DNA from: an uncultured Pelagibacteraceae bacterium
Lineage (GTDB): Bacteria; Pseudomonadota; Alphaproteobacteria; Pelagibacterales; Pelagibacteraceae
Reading direction: 5' to 3'
Length of the DNA: 64,000 nucleotides
NCBI GenBank assembly: GCA_902580335.1
Contig: CACHKE010000003.1
Coordinates: 1-64,000 of the forward strand
Shown: positions 33,449 through 42,457 of the stretch, in pieces
Numbering within the stretch: position 1 is the stretch's first letter
How the letters are laid out: the number at the start of each line of letters is the position of its first letter
Notes under the pieces: model-generated
The model's input: only the letters and a program-made list of their open reading frames with translations
What the model was told of the DNA's origin: nothing
Database searches by the model: none
Position numbers and translations under genes: made by a program

Positions 33449-34676
33449 ATTTTTTTCCCAATCTTCTCTCTATTATTGCTCGATCTTTGTAAGCATCTCC
33501 ACAACTATTTACTACAACAATTGTATCCTCGCTAAATCTTTTTGCCTCTGCTATTGCAACTGAGAAAGCATGACTTGGTTCTAAGGAGGGTTTTAATTTT
33601 TCAAATTTTGTTACAAGTTTATAAGCGTTTAAAGCTTCCTCATCACTTGCTGCAATGTATCTTGCTCTTTTTGTATCCTTAAGAAAACAATGAAGTGGAG
33701 AAATACCTGGATAATCTAGTCCAGCAGAAATTGACTCTGTTTCCTCTATTTGACCATCAGTATTTTGATTTACATATTGAGCTGCACCATGAAGAATTCC
33801 TATTTTAGATCCATATGTTAGTGGTGCTGCGTGTTTTTTACTTTTTGCTGGCCCACCAGCTTCTACACCAATAAATTCACATTGTTTTTTATCGTAATCC
33901 ATAAACTCATTCCAAAAACCAAAACTAGAACTTCCCCCTCCAACACAGTTATAAAGTTTAAGTTTCTTTGGAATTGACCCAAACTCATCAACTAATTGAG
34001 TTTTTAATTCTCTTGATATTTGACTTGTACTCCATCCACAGATACGAACAAATACAGCTGGACCAACGGTGCTACCAACACACATTGCAACTTTATCACA
34101 ATTTGCAACCCAGTAACGCATGCACTCAGATACTGCATCTACAAGAGTCTGACTTCCAGAATATACCGGAATAACTTCAGCTCCATTTTTTTTCATTGCT
34201 CTCACATTGGGTTGTTGCCTTTGAATATCTTTCACACCCATGAAAATTTTGCATTTTAAACCAAATTTTTTGGCTGCCATACTTAACATTTTACCTGCAT
34301 ACCCAGCACCAGTGTCTCCACAAATAACTTTTTTTCCAGAACGCTTTGCAAGCAAACAGTGAACAGTAGCATTATAAATTTTATGTGCACCTCCATTTGC
34401 ATCAGATACAACTTTAGACCAAATTTGGGCTCCACCTACGTGCTCTGTTAAATTTTCTAATTTGATAAAACGAGTAGGACTCCCAACCCAATTTTTAAAA
34501 TACTTATCTCTTTCATTTATAAATTTTTTGTCTTTTTTGAGTTTATTAAAAAGAATTTCTAAATCTTCGATAGGTTTTTTTAACGTTTCAGGAACAAAGT
34601 TTCCCCCAAATTTACCTCCCCAAAATCCAAGTTTATCGCCTTGATCTATAACTGGTATTCCTTTTTTAAGTTTCAT
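33441..34676 (-). CDS. trpB: Tryptophan synthase beta subunit, divergent active site
   Basis: The 411-aa protein aligns end to end with TrpB: GKFGGNFVPETL at the N-terminus, PLP lysine K99 in GAHKIYN, VCGxT-type core, VGGGSSSFG, and LDYPGISP. But key motifs differ from the consensus I know. The catalytic ETGAGQHG reads DTGAGYAG (Glu to Asp at 121; Gln-His to Tyr-Ala). The ED-NHTGAHK region reads SDANGGAHK. The PLP-ring SGRGDKD reads SCGDAYKD near 391-398. It is flanked by trpA and trpF, so the physiological role is still probably tryptophan synthesis. Confidence 0.85.
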   Translation of the reverse strand: MKLKKGIPVIDQGDKLGFWGGKFGGNFVPETLKKPIEDLEILFNKLKKDKKFINERDKYFKNWVGSPTRFIKLENLTEHVGGAQIWSKVVSDANGGAHKIYNATVHCLLAKRSGKKVICGDTGAGYAGKMLSMAAKKFGLKCKIFMGVKDIQRQQPNVRAMKKNGAEVIPVYSGSQTLVDAVSECMRYWVANCDKVAMCVGSTVGPAVFVRICGWSTSQISRELKTQLVDEFGSIPKKLKLYNCVGGGSSSFGFWNEFMDYDKKQCEFIGVEAGGPAKSKKHAAPLTYGSKIGILHGAAQYVNQNTDGQIEETESISAGLDYPGISPLHCFLKDTKRARYIAASDEEALNAYKLVTKFEKLKPSLEPSHAFSVAIAEAKRFSEDTIVVVNSCGDAYKDRAIIERRLGKKYV

Positions 34677-35290
34677 GTATTTGCAAATAATTTTAACAAT
34701 CTATCAATTTTATTTATATCTTTCTTCCCTTCATTATTTTCAATCGATCCAGATAAATCAATTATGAAGTCTTTATTTTTAAAACTAGGAATATCATCTA
34801 TTTGAATATTTCCTGCAATCATTTTATTTACTTCATTAGGCACCTGTTCTAACAGGTCATGATCAAAGCTTTCAGATCTGTGGTAACCTTTTGAGTCAAA
34901 AAGAATTATATCTGAAATTTCTAAATAATCTTTATATCTATCTACATCTTTTTTATTTGAAATTGTAAGTGCTGAAATAATCTTAATTTTGTATTTTTTT
35001 TTGATTTCTATAGTTCTGACAGGACCAACATCATAAAGTTGATAATAATCAAAATTAAGATCTTTAATTTTTTCTAATAATTCATCTGATGGATCTACAA
35101 GCACTGAAACAAAATTAGTTTGTTTTTTATTAATGTTTATTAGATTTTTTAAATTTTTGTATTCAACATATCTTCTACTCTTTTTATAATTTGTGATAAA
35201 ACCAATAAACTTTGGTGGATACGGATGGTTTAAAATATAATTTAAAGTTTTTGGATCTGAGATCCCACAAATTTTTAAATTTTTGATCAT
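34673..35290 (-). CDS. trpF: Phosphoribosylanthranilate isomerase
   Basis: TrpF performs the Amadori rearrangement of phosphoribosylanthranilate. The 205-aa TIM-barrel begins with the diagnostic NLKICGISDP, carrying the catalytic Cys; GFITNYKKSRRYV corresponds to GF-x-F-x-KSPR. The late DLSSGVE-type phosphate-binding segment appears as DLSGSIENNEGKKD. Overall it is divergent for the family. It overlaps trpB and pyrF by 4 nt each. Confidence 0.85.
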   Translation of the reverse strand: MIKNLKICGISDPKTLNYILNHPYPPKFIGFITNYKKSRRYVEYKNLKNLININKKQTNFVSVLVDPSDELLEKIKDLNFDYYQLYDVGPVRTIEIKKKYKIKIISALTISNKKDVDRYKDYLEISDIILFDSKGYHRSESFDHDLLEQVPNEVNKMIAGNIQIDDIPSFKNKDFIIDLSGSIENNEGKKDINKIDRLLKLFANT

Positions 35291-35961
35291 TGACCCAAAT
35301 GATCAATTAATGTTTGTACGTTTTTTCTTATATTACCTTTTGTAATTGGCCTTCCTATCACTAGCCAATCACTCCCATTTTTATAAGCTTGCTTTGGAGT
35401 AACAACTCTTTTTTGGTCGTCTGTTTTAGTATCAAATCTAATTCCTGGGGTAATGATTTCTTTTTTAAAAAATTTTTTAACAATCTTGACTTCATGTGCA
35501 CTACACACAATAGCATCTAAGTTAGCCTTTTTTGCTAATTTCACTTGATGTGACACTAGTTGATCAACATTTTTATTATAACCAATTTCTTTTAAAGATT
35601 TATTATTAAAAGAGGTTAATGTTGTGACACCTATTAACTTCATTTTTCCAGATATTTTTTTACAAGCTTTTAAAGCTTCAAGACCCGAACTGATATGAAT
35701 TGTTAAATAATTTATTTTCAAATCTTTTATTGCCCTTATAGTGGACACACAAGTATTAGGAATATCATGAATTTTAAGATCAGCAAAAATTATTTTATTT
35801 TTTAATTTAGTTAAGAAACTTCTTCCAGATTTTGAATTAAGAAACTCAAGACCAAACTTATATCCTACTTGAATCTTTTTTTTTTGTGTTTCTTTAATAA
35901 TTTTTTTTATTTTTAAAATATTAGTGCTATCACAAGCAACAAATATTTTATTTTTTTTCAT
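35287..35961 (-). CDS. pyrF: Orotidine 5'-phosphate decarboxylase
   Basis: PyrF decarboxylates OMP to UMP, the last step of de novo pyrimidine synthesis. The 224-aa protein shows the catalytic KxxDxKxxDI array as FADLKIHDIPNT (about 60-71), a lid/phosphate region IVCSAHEV, and TPGIRF with VIGRPIT near the C-terminus. It overlaps trpF by 4 nt and ihfB by 14 nt. Confidence 0.93.
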   Translation of the reverse strand: MKKNKIFVACDSTNILKIKKIIKETQKKKIQVGYKFGLEFLNSKSGRSFLTKLKNKIIFADLKIHDIPNTCVSTIRAIKDLKINYLTIHISSGLEALKACKKISGKMKLIGVTTLTSFNNKSLKEIGYNKNVDQLVSHQVKLAKKANLDAIVCSAHEVKIVKKFFKKEIITPGIRFDTKTDDQKRVVTPKQAYKNGSDWLVIGRPITKGNIRKNVQTLIDHLGQ

Positions 35962-36241
35962 TATTTAAAATTTTAAACAAATCTTTTGACATTTTGAAGT
36001 GAATTGTTTTTTTTTCTGGTGTATTAACTTTTTCATTAGTTTTGGGGTTTCTTGAAATTCTAGCTTTTTGAATTTTACTATAAAATACCCCAAAATTTCT
36101 CAATTCTACCCTTTCACCACGTCTTAAACTTCTTTTAATCTCATTTAAAATTATGTCGGTAAATTTCTCTAGATCTTTTTTCAAAAAATTAGGATAATTT
36201 TTTGAAAGCTGTTTCAAAAGCTTAGATTTTACAATAGCCAA
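35948..36241 (-). CDS. ihfB: Integration host factor beta subunit (HU/IHF family)
   Basis: The 97-aa protein is an HU/IHF-family DNA-bending protein: helical N-terminus, RGERVELRNFGVF, and a beta-arm with RISRNPKTNEKV carrying the intercalating Pro. Position immediately after rpsA, as in many proteobacteria, supports IHF beta over HU. It bends DNA for transcription, recombination and replication. Confidence 0.88.
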   Translation of the reverse strand: MAIVKSKLLKQLSKNYPNFLKKDLEKFTDIILNEIKRSLRRGERVELRNFGVFYSKIQKARISRNPKTNEKVNTPEKKTIHFKMSKDLFKILNNEKK

Positions 36242-36256
36242 TTTATTTTTTGTGTT

Positions 36257-37984
36257 TTATTTCTTTTTTTTTTTATCTAAATCCTCAGAAAGTGATGAAA
36301 ATGGAAGATTTTTTCCAGAGCTATCAGATCCATATTTTTTTAAAGCTTCTTTTTTTTCTATTTCTTCCAATAATTTTATGCTCAAACTTACTTTTCTTTT
36401 ACTTATATCTAGCTCAGATATTGCACAATCTATTCTTTCATCTCCGGTTCCGGTAAATCTAGAGGTTCTAGCATCTGCAGAGTTAATTGCAATTTGGTTT
36501 TTTTTAATTACGAAATCCATTTCACAGCCCTCAGGTCTGACCACAAGACCTCTGCTATCAGTTGAAATAATTTTGACTGTAATGGTTTGATTTATTTTTT
36601 TATCTTTGAACCAATCAAACGGATCTGGTTTTGTTTGTTTTAAGCCAACCCTTATTTTTTGTTCACTTGATTTAATTTCTAATACCTTAACCTTAAGATT
36701 GTCATTTTTTTTATATTTCTGTAATTCTTCCTCTGCGTTATTAAGGTAGGTTAAGTCGTTACAATGTAAGAAGGCATCAATTTCTAAGTTTTCAATGTTC
36801 AAAAATAAGGAATATTCATTTTTATTTACTATTACTCCATTTACTATAGTCCCTATAGGAAATCTCTTTTCAAAAACTTCAAAAGGGTTTTCTTTTGTAA
36901 GTCTATGTGAAATTGCAACACGCCTTTTATCTTTATCTATCTCTGTAATAACACAATCAATCATATCACCAACTTTAAACATTTTTTTTGCAGTAATATT
37001 TTTTTTAGTCCAGCTCAATTCGCTTGAGTGTAGTAAAGTTGTTAAACCTGGCTCCAATTCACAAAAAGCACCAAACTCCATGATTTTTACAACTTTCGCT
37101 TTATAAATTTTTTTAAGCTCATAATTTTCGATGTGCTCAAACGGATCTGGAGATAATTGTTTCACTGAGCAGCCAACTTGTAATTTCTCTTTATCAACAC
37201 TGATTACTTTCAAATCGTGTTTTTCACCAATATTAAACACTTCATCAGGGTGGTTTACTCGGCTGTATGATATTTCTTGCAAATGTACTAAAACGTCTAA
37301 TTCATTATTTACATGAAAGAAACAACCAAATGAACTGTAACCTTTTACTTTTGCGTCTTTTATAATATCACCAACATTATATTTCTCAATTATCTTGGCT
37401 TTGTCTTCTTTTTTAAATGATGTCAATATCTCTCGTCTTGAGACACATGCATTCCCTCTAACTTTATCTATCTTTATCAACTTAAATTTTTGCACTTCAT
37501 TCATTAAATGGCTAATATCTTTCAGAGGTGAGTCACTTATTTGAGAACCAGGTAAAAACATAAGTGATCCTGTATCAATATGTTCTACTATACATCCACC
37601 TTTGACTTTTGATGTTATTTTTCCCATTATCGGTTCATTAGCTTCATATGCATCAACAAGTTTTTTCCATCCCTCTATCTTCATGGCTTTATTAGCTGAA
37701 ACAACTACTTCACCATTTTTATCCTCAATCTTTTCCAATAATACTGAAATTTTTTCACCGATTTTTATTTTTTCTGATAAACCCATATTTTTAAGTTCAT
37801 TGATATCTAGGACTGGTTCACTCTTTAAACCTTCTATGTATAAAAAAACAAATTTTTCTGTGATTTTATTAATTTTTCCCTCAATAATTTTTCCTTCTTC
37901 TATGACTATTTTTGAGAGCTGCGTATTTAATAATTGCTCAAATTCTTTTGATTTTGGATTTGAAAGATCTTTATATATTTCCAT
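36257..37984 (-). CDS. rpsA: 30S ribosomal protein S1
   Basis: The 575-aa protein is built of six S1 RNA-binding domains (for example VGDIIKDAKVKGYSSFGCFF, KIYKAKVVKIMEFGAFCELE, GTIVNGVIVNKNEYSLFL) and ends in a Lys-rich tail. S1 brings mRNAs to the 30S subunit, especially those with weak Shine-Dalgarno sequences, which are common in this window. In most alphaproteobacteria cmk lies between aroA and rpsA; here that position holds only a 153-nt gap. Confidence 0.95.
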   Translation of the reverse strand: MEIYKDLSNPKSKEFEQLLNTQLSKIVIEEGKIIEGKINKITEKFVFLYIEGLKSEPVLDINELKNMGLSEKIKIGEKISVLLEKIEDKNGEVVVSANKAMKIEGWKKLVDAYEANEPIMGKITSKVKGGCIVEHIDTGSLMFLPGSQISDSPLKDISHLMNEVQKFKLIKIDKVRGNACVSRREILTSFKKEDKAKIIEKYNVGDIIKDAKVKGYSSFGCFFHVNNELDVLVHLQEISYSRVNHPDEVFNIGEKHDLKVISVDKEKLQVGCSVKQLSPDPFEHIENYELKKIYKAKVVKIMEFGAFCELEPGLTTLLHSSELSWTKKNITAKKMFKVGDMIDCVITEIDKDKRRVAISHRLTKENPFEVFEKRFPIGTIVNGVIVNKNEYSLFLNIENLEIDAFLHCNDLTYLNNAEEELQKYKKNDNLKVKVLEIKSSEQKIRVGLKQTKPDPFDWFKDKKINQTITVKIISTDSRGLVVRPEGCEMDFVIKKNQIAINSADARTSRFTGTGDERIDCAISELDISKRKVSLSIKLLEEIEKKEALKKYGSDSSGKNLPFSSLSEDLDKKKKK

Positions 37985-38137
37985 TTAAAGTATTATTCCT
38001 ATTTTTATAAAAACATGACCTTTTAGATAATATTATTGTTATAATCAAGAATGAATTTTAAGAATATCATTATAAAATGTCTAATATTTTCAAAAAATAT
38101 CTTATTTTTTCTTACATTTTACGTAATAAACATAGAG

Positions 38138-39460
38138 TCATTTAAGTTTAGCTCCAAGTGAGTTTATTTTATTTAAAAAGGATGGAAATGAAGTATTAAT
38201 CGAGTCCCTGTTGTAAATTTGCCATTCTCCACCCAAAGTTAAAGCCGCTATCACACTAGTCATAAAAACTCTATGGTCTTTAAGAAAATTTTTGATAATT
38301 ATTTTCTTTTTGATTTCTAAATTAGGATTTCCATAAATCTTTATAGTTTTATTGGTTAAAATATTTTTAATTCCCATTTTATTTAGTATTTTTGAACCCC
38401 ATCTCAACCTTGGACTTTCTTTTTCATTTAGCTCAGATAAATCTTTAAAGTAAGAAACTCCTTTAGCTTTAGCTGCAACTAAAAAAATTAATAAAAATTC
38501 ATCTATTGCAGAGGTATTAAGTTTAGAGGGACAATTTATAGACTTAATTTTTTTTGCACTTTTGACAATTAGATCTGCTATCTTTTCTCCTTTGTATTCC
38601 CTTAAATTTATTTTTTTGATTTTAATTCCCATCAACTTAAGTACATATAAAATACCTATTCTTGAGGGATTTATGTTAACATTTTTAATTTTTAATTGAG
38701 AATTATTTGATAAAATAGTAAGCACTATAAAAAAAGCACATGAACTTATATCAGATGGTATTTTGTAATTCAAAGCAGGTATTTTTTTTTTACCCTTAAC
38801 TTTAATGAGGTCGTAATCTTTTTTTTTTTTAATCTTAATAGGTAATTTTAAATTTTTAAAAAGAAGCTCACTGTGATTTCTAGATTTTTTTGCTTTGATT
38901 ATCGTTTCTCCTTCTGTATTTAAAGCTGCTAGCATTACTGAAGTTTTGCATTGAGCGGATCCTTTTTTTTCGTTATAAACTATTGGATTAGCATTTTTAG
39001 TTCCTTTAATTATAATTGGAAGTTTTCCATAATTACTTTTGAAATCAGCTCCGAATTTCTTTAAAGGTTCAATAACTCTTTGAAAATCTCTTTTTGATAA
39101 ACTTTTATCACCTTTAAGTTTAATAGAACTATTTGAGTGAACTAAGAGTCCTAAAATTAATCTTCCTAAGGTACCCGAATTTCCAGCATCTAATAATAAA
39201 TTTTTTTTATACTTAAATCCATTTAGTCCACGTCCCTTGATTTCACAAAAATTTTTTTTTAATTTTATCTTTACACCTAATTTTTTTAAGCAATTTAATG
39301 TATTAATAACATCCTCTGACAATAATAAATTTTGTGATTTTGATTTAGCATATGATTGTGATGCTAATAAAGCCCACCGAATAGAAAGGCTTTTATCTCC
39401 ATCTATAGATAAAGTCTTATTATATCTAGAAATTTTATTATTAATTCTTAAAAAAGACAT
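38138..39460 (-). CDS. aroA: 3-phosphoshikimate 1-carboxyvinyltransferase (EPSP synthase)
   Basis: AroA joins shikimate-3-phosphate and PEP. The 440-aa two-domain enzyme shows SIDGDKSLSIRWALLAS near the N-terminus, LDAGNSGTLGRLILG (PEP-binding, about 90-104), KSRNHSELLFK and DHRVFMTSVIAALTLGG. It precedes rpsA in transcription order without cmk between them. Confidence 0.94.
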   Translation of the reverse strand: MSFLRINNKISRYNKTLSIDGDKSLSIRWALLASQSYAKSKSQNLLLSEDVINTLNCLKKLGVKIKLKKNFCEIKGRGLNGFKYKKNLLLDAGNSGTLGRLILGLLVHSNSSIKLKGDKSLSKRDFQRVIEPLKKFGADFKSNYGKLPIIIKGTKNANPIVYNEKKGSAQCKTSVMLAALNTEGETIIKAKKSRNHSELLFKNLKLPIKIKKKKDYDLIKVKGKKKIPALNYKIPSDISSCAFFIVLTILSNNSQLKIKNVNINPSRIGILYVLKLMGIKIKKINLREYKGEKIADLIVKSAKKIKSINCPSKLNTSAIDEFLLIFLVAAKAKGVSYFKDLSELNEKESPRLRWGSKILNKMGIKNILTNKTIKIYGNPNLEIKKKIIIKNFLKDHRVFMTSVIAALTLGGEWQIYNRDSINTSFPSFLNKINSLGAKLK

Positions 39461-39470
39461 TCAAAATATT

Positions 39471-40247
39471 CTAGTTAATCTTAAAAGAGTCTCCAAAATA
39501 TGCATTTTGAGCATCGATGTTTTTTATTAAGTTATTAGGAGTGTCTTTTGCAATTACTTTTCCATTTGATAATACAATTGCTAAATCAACACATGATAAT
39601 AAGTCTCTTGCTTGATGATCACATAGAATAATGGAAATGTTATTTTGAGTTTGTAAATCAACGATTATTTGTTGTAGGTTTTTAATTGTCATAATATCTA
39701 ATGCCGCAAAAGGTTCATCTAATAATAAAATTTTGGGATCACTCAATAAAGCTAAAGAGATAACTAAGCGTTTTTTTTGCCCTCCAGATAAAAATTCAGC
39801 TTTTATATTTTGTAAAGACTCTAACTCAAATTTTGATACTAATAAATTTATTCTTTCGTCTCGCAATTTTTTATCTTGAATTACCATTTCACTAATTGCT
39901 TTAAGGTTTTCTCTTAATGTTAGGTCGTGAAAATAACCACCATGTTGAGGAACATAGCTAATTTTATATTTTTTTGTTCTGTGGAATATTGGATCTTCGG
40001 TTACATTGTCGTTTCCAATGATTATTGATCCATAATTTGGTTTCAACAATCCTATAATTATATTGAAAATTGTTGATTTACCAACTCCATTGGGACCTAG
40101 CAACCCAAGAATTTCACCCTGATTTAAATTGAGATTTAAATTTTCTAATATCTTGCGTTTACCAAAATACAAAGAAATTTTGTCAAGTTTTAGTAGTTCT
40201 TTCTTTTTTTTAAAATTAGTAATCCGAAATTTTTTAATTATAGCCAT
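39471..40247 (-). CDS. lptB: LPS export ABC transporter ATP-binding protein
   Basis: The 258-aa ATPase has Walker A GPNGVGKST (about 54-62), signature LSGGQKKRL, Walker B ILLLDEPFAALD and the H-loop DHQARDLL. The pattern DEPFAALD plus adjacency to lptC and kdsD marks it as LptB, which powers LPS extraction from the inner membrane with LptF/G. No lptA gene lies between lptC and lptB, where it is found in many proteobacteria. Confidence 0.9.
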   Translation of the reverse strand: MAIIKKFRITNFKKKKELLKLDKISLYFGKRKILENLNLNLNQGEILGLLGPNGVGKSTIFNIIIGLLKPNYGSIIIGNDNVTEDPIFHRTKKYKISYVPQHGGYFHDLTLRENLKAISEMVIQDKKLRDERINLLVSKFELESLQNIKAEFLSGGQKKRLVISLALLSDPKILLLDEPFAALDIMTIKNLQQIIVDLQTQNNISIILCDHQARDLLSCVDLAIVLSNGKVIAKDTPNNLIKNIDAQNAYFGDSFKIN

Positions 40248-40249
40248 AA

Positions 40250-40852
40250 TTAATATTTTCCATTGATCTGAACTTTATCTTTAGTATTTATCATAGAAAT
40301 TTTTAGCTCATTACTTAATAAATTCAATTCAGCTTTATCAGCATAAATTTTAGTATCTTCATTGATATAATAAACATTTTCTAAAATTTCTATAAAATTA
40401 TTTGAAAAATTAAGATTAACTATATTTGCGTCAATTGTTTGTTCTTCATACTCGATATGAACTTTTTGTTTAAAAACAGTGTTATGATTAATCTTGTTGT
40501 AATCAGCAGTCTTTGAGTAAATGAAAATAGTCGTATTATCTTGTTTAATTATTTTTGCATTAACCTCATTAAGTTTTACTTCATTTTCTTTATCTTTTTG
40601 AATCTTTGCAGACTTGGCTGTTACTACATATGTATTACCCAATAAATCTTTTGAGACATATCTTAAGTTTTGAATAACATTAGACATCATTTCATTTGAA
40701 TCTTCAACCTGACTATTATTTTCAATTTTAATTGTGGAAATTTTTTCTTGTGTATTTTTCTTTTTTTCAGAAAAATATATTTGGTAAAAGGTTATACAAA
40801 TCAAAAATAATAAAAGTAGTAATATAACTTGATAGATTCTTTTATTTACCAT
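40250..40852 (-). CDS. lptC: LPS export periplasmic protein LptC
   Basis: The 200-aa protein has an N-terminal transmembrane anchor (about 6-26), then an OstA/LptC-type beta-jellyroll domain (TYVVTAKSAKIQKDKENEV, TADYNKINHNTVFKQKVHIEYE, NIVNLNFSNNFIEILENV). LptC receives LPS from LptB2FG and passes it to LptA. It sits between kdsD and lptB with 5- and 2-nt gaps. Confidence 0.85.
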   Translation of the reverse strand: MVNKRIYQVILLLLLFLICITFYQIYFSEKKKNTQEKISTIKIENNSQVEDSNEMMSNVIQNLRYVSKDLLGNTYVVTAKSAKIQKDKENEVKLNEVNAKIIKQDNTTIFIYSKTADYNKINHNTVFKQKVHIEYEEQTIDANIVNLNFSNNFIEILENVYYINEDTKIYADKAELNLLSNELKISMINTKDKVQINGKY

Positions 40853-40857
40853 CTAGA

Positions 40858-41841
40858 TCAATAAATTTTTTTATTCAAAATATTATGGACATGAATAATA
40901 CCGATAGTGGTCGATTTTTTCTTTTTATCGTAAACACATAAACTTGTAATTTTATTTTCATTCATAATTAAAAGGGCCTTTGTAGCCAGGGTGTTTTTTT
41001 CAACTTTTATTGGATTTTTCGTCATAACGTTTTTGACTTTGAGGACTTTGAAAGGCAAGTTTTTTGAACTAAATCTTCTTATTTGACCATCTGTAATTAT
41101 TCCAGTTGTATACCTCTTTTTATTTCTTGCAATTAGGGTACCAAGTTTTTTTCTTGTCATAATTTTTAATGCTTTAGACATTGGTGTATTTTCATCTATA
41201 AAAGGTATTTTATCTTTTGTTAACATCAAATCATCAACTGTTTTTAATTTTTCCCCAAGACTTCCTGATGGATGAAATTTTTTGAAATCAAAACTGTTAA
41301 TTTTATTCTTTCTTAAGGCCGATATTGCCAGGGCATCTCCGATACTTAATTGATTGATTGTACTCGATGTTGGTATCATGTTAAGTCCAGCCTCTTTTAC
41401 TTCAGGAGTAATTAACCTTATATCGCTATTTTTAGAAAGTTCAGAGTTCCTTTTTGAGGTGATACCAATTAACAAAATTTTATTTCTATTTGCATAATTG
41501 ATTATATTTTTTAGCTCAATTGAATTTCCAGAGTAACTTATTAAAACCAAAACATCTTTTCTTGAAATGCTGCCCATGTCACCATGTGAACAATCATTAG
41601 CAGATAATGAAAAGGACGGAGTTCCAATAGATGACAAAGTTGCTGATATTTTATTTGCTATAATTCCACTTTTTCCGACACCACACAAAATTACTTTTGA
41701 TTGGCAATTTACGATTGCGTCTACTGCTTTATTAAAATTTTTGTTTATTGATTTCTTTAATTTTTTAAGTGCATTAATCTCTAAATCTATTACTTCTTTT
41801 GCAATATTTTTATAATTTACTTTTTTCACTAATGAGCCCAA
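40858..41841 (-). CDS. kdsD: Arabinose-5-phosphate isomerase
   Basis: KdsD converts ribulose-5-P to arabinose-5-P for Kdo synthesis. The 327-aa protein has an N-terminal SIS domain (VILCGVGKSGIIANKISATL, ANDCSHGDMG, VLISYSGNS) and two C-terminal CBS domains. The SIS-CBS-CBS order and adjacent LPS-export genes support KdsD. kdsB, further along the Kdo pathway, is at 46856. Confidence 0.92.
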   Translation of the reverse strand: MGSLVKKVNYKNIAKEVIDLEINALKKLKKSINKNFNKAVDAIVNCQSKVILCGVGKSGIIANKISATLSSIGTPSFSLSANDCSHGDMGSISRKDVLVLISYSGNSIELKNIINYANRNKILLIGITSKRNSELSKNSDIRLITPEVKEAGLNMIPTSSTINQLSIGDALAISALRKNKINSFDFKKFHPSGSLGEKLKTVDDLMLTKDKIPFIDENTPMSKALKIMTRKKLGTLIARNKKRYTTGIITDGQIRRFSSKNLPFKVLKVKNVMTKNPIKVEKNTLATKALLIMNENKITSLCVYDKKKKSTTIGIIHVHNILNKKIY

Positions 41842-42434
41842 ATATCATCTTTAAAAAGTGCAAGATCTAACTTAACTCTTGTTTTTAAAAATTTTAAACA
41901 TTCTTTATATAAATCAATTCTTTTTTCTCTTATTAGCATTTTATTTAATTCATCATGAATTTTATGTAAATATATAACGTCATTTGCACAATATTTTAAT
42001 TGAGCAGGAGATAGATCACCTCCAAAATCAGAACTTTGGAATTGTTTACTTATATCGATGTTAATAAATTCTTTAATTAGAGTTTTTAAAGAGTGATTAT
42101 CTGAATATGATCTAGACAACTTTGATGCAATTTTTGTATCCAAAATATTATTAGTTTCAGTTTTCAGATAATATTTTATAAATGCTAAATCCGCTCTTCC
42201 ATAATGAAAAATTTTTGCAATTTTTTCGTCATTTAAAATTTTTACTAAATTTGGGGCTTTATAATTATCTCTGTCTAATTGAACAATATGTGCATCAGAT
42301 TTTCCAGATGAGACTTGTATTAGACATAATGGGTCTCTTCTAATATTCAAACCCATAAACTCACCATCCACAGCAATTAAATTGCCTAAATCTAAATCAT
42401 CTGGTAAATCATTTTTGTGGAGTTTAATATCCAT
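41829..42434 (-). CDS. RNase D-like 3'-5' exonuclease
   Basis: The 201-aa protein is a lone DEDDy exonuclease domain: VDGEFMGL (motif I), HYGRADLAFIKYYL (motif II), and NDVIYLHKIHDEL (motif III with Tyr). It lacks the HRDC domains of full-length RNase D, as is common in alphaproteobacteria. It probably trims tRNA or other RNA 3' ends. It is divergent from the epimerase gene with only 23 nt between start codons. Confidence 0.85.
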   Translation of the reverse strand: MDIKLHKNDLPDDLDLGNLIAVDGEFMGLNIRRDPLCLIQVSSGKSDAHIVQLDRDNYKAPNLVKILNDEKIAKIFHYGRADLAFIKYYLKTETNNILDTKIASKLSRSYSDNHSLKTLIKEFINIDISKQFQSSDFGGDLSPAQLKYCANDVIYLHKIHDELNKMLIREKRIDLYKECLKFLKTRVKLDLALFKDDIWAH

Positions 42435-42457
42435 ATTTATTTAATAAATATTTATAT

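Noticed and set aside
38051-38161. 36-codon plus-strand hydrophobic ORF between rpsA and aroA
   Set aside because: No Shine-Dalgarno, extends antisense into aroA, and AT-rich sequence yields such frames easily.
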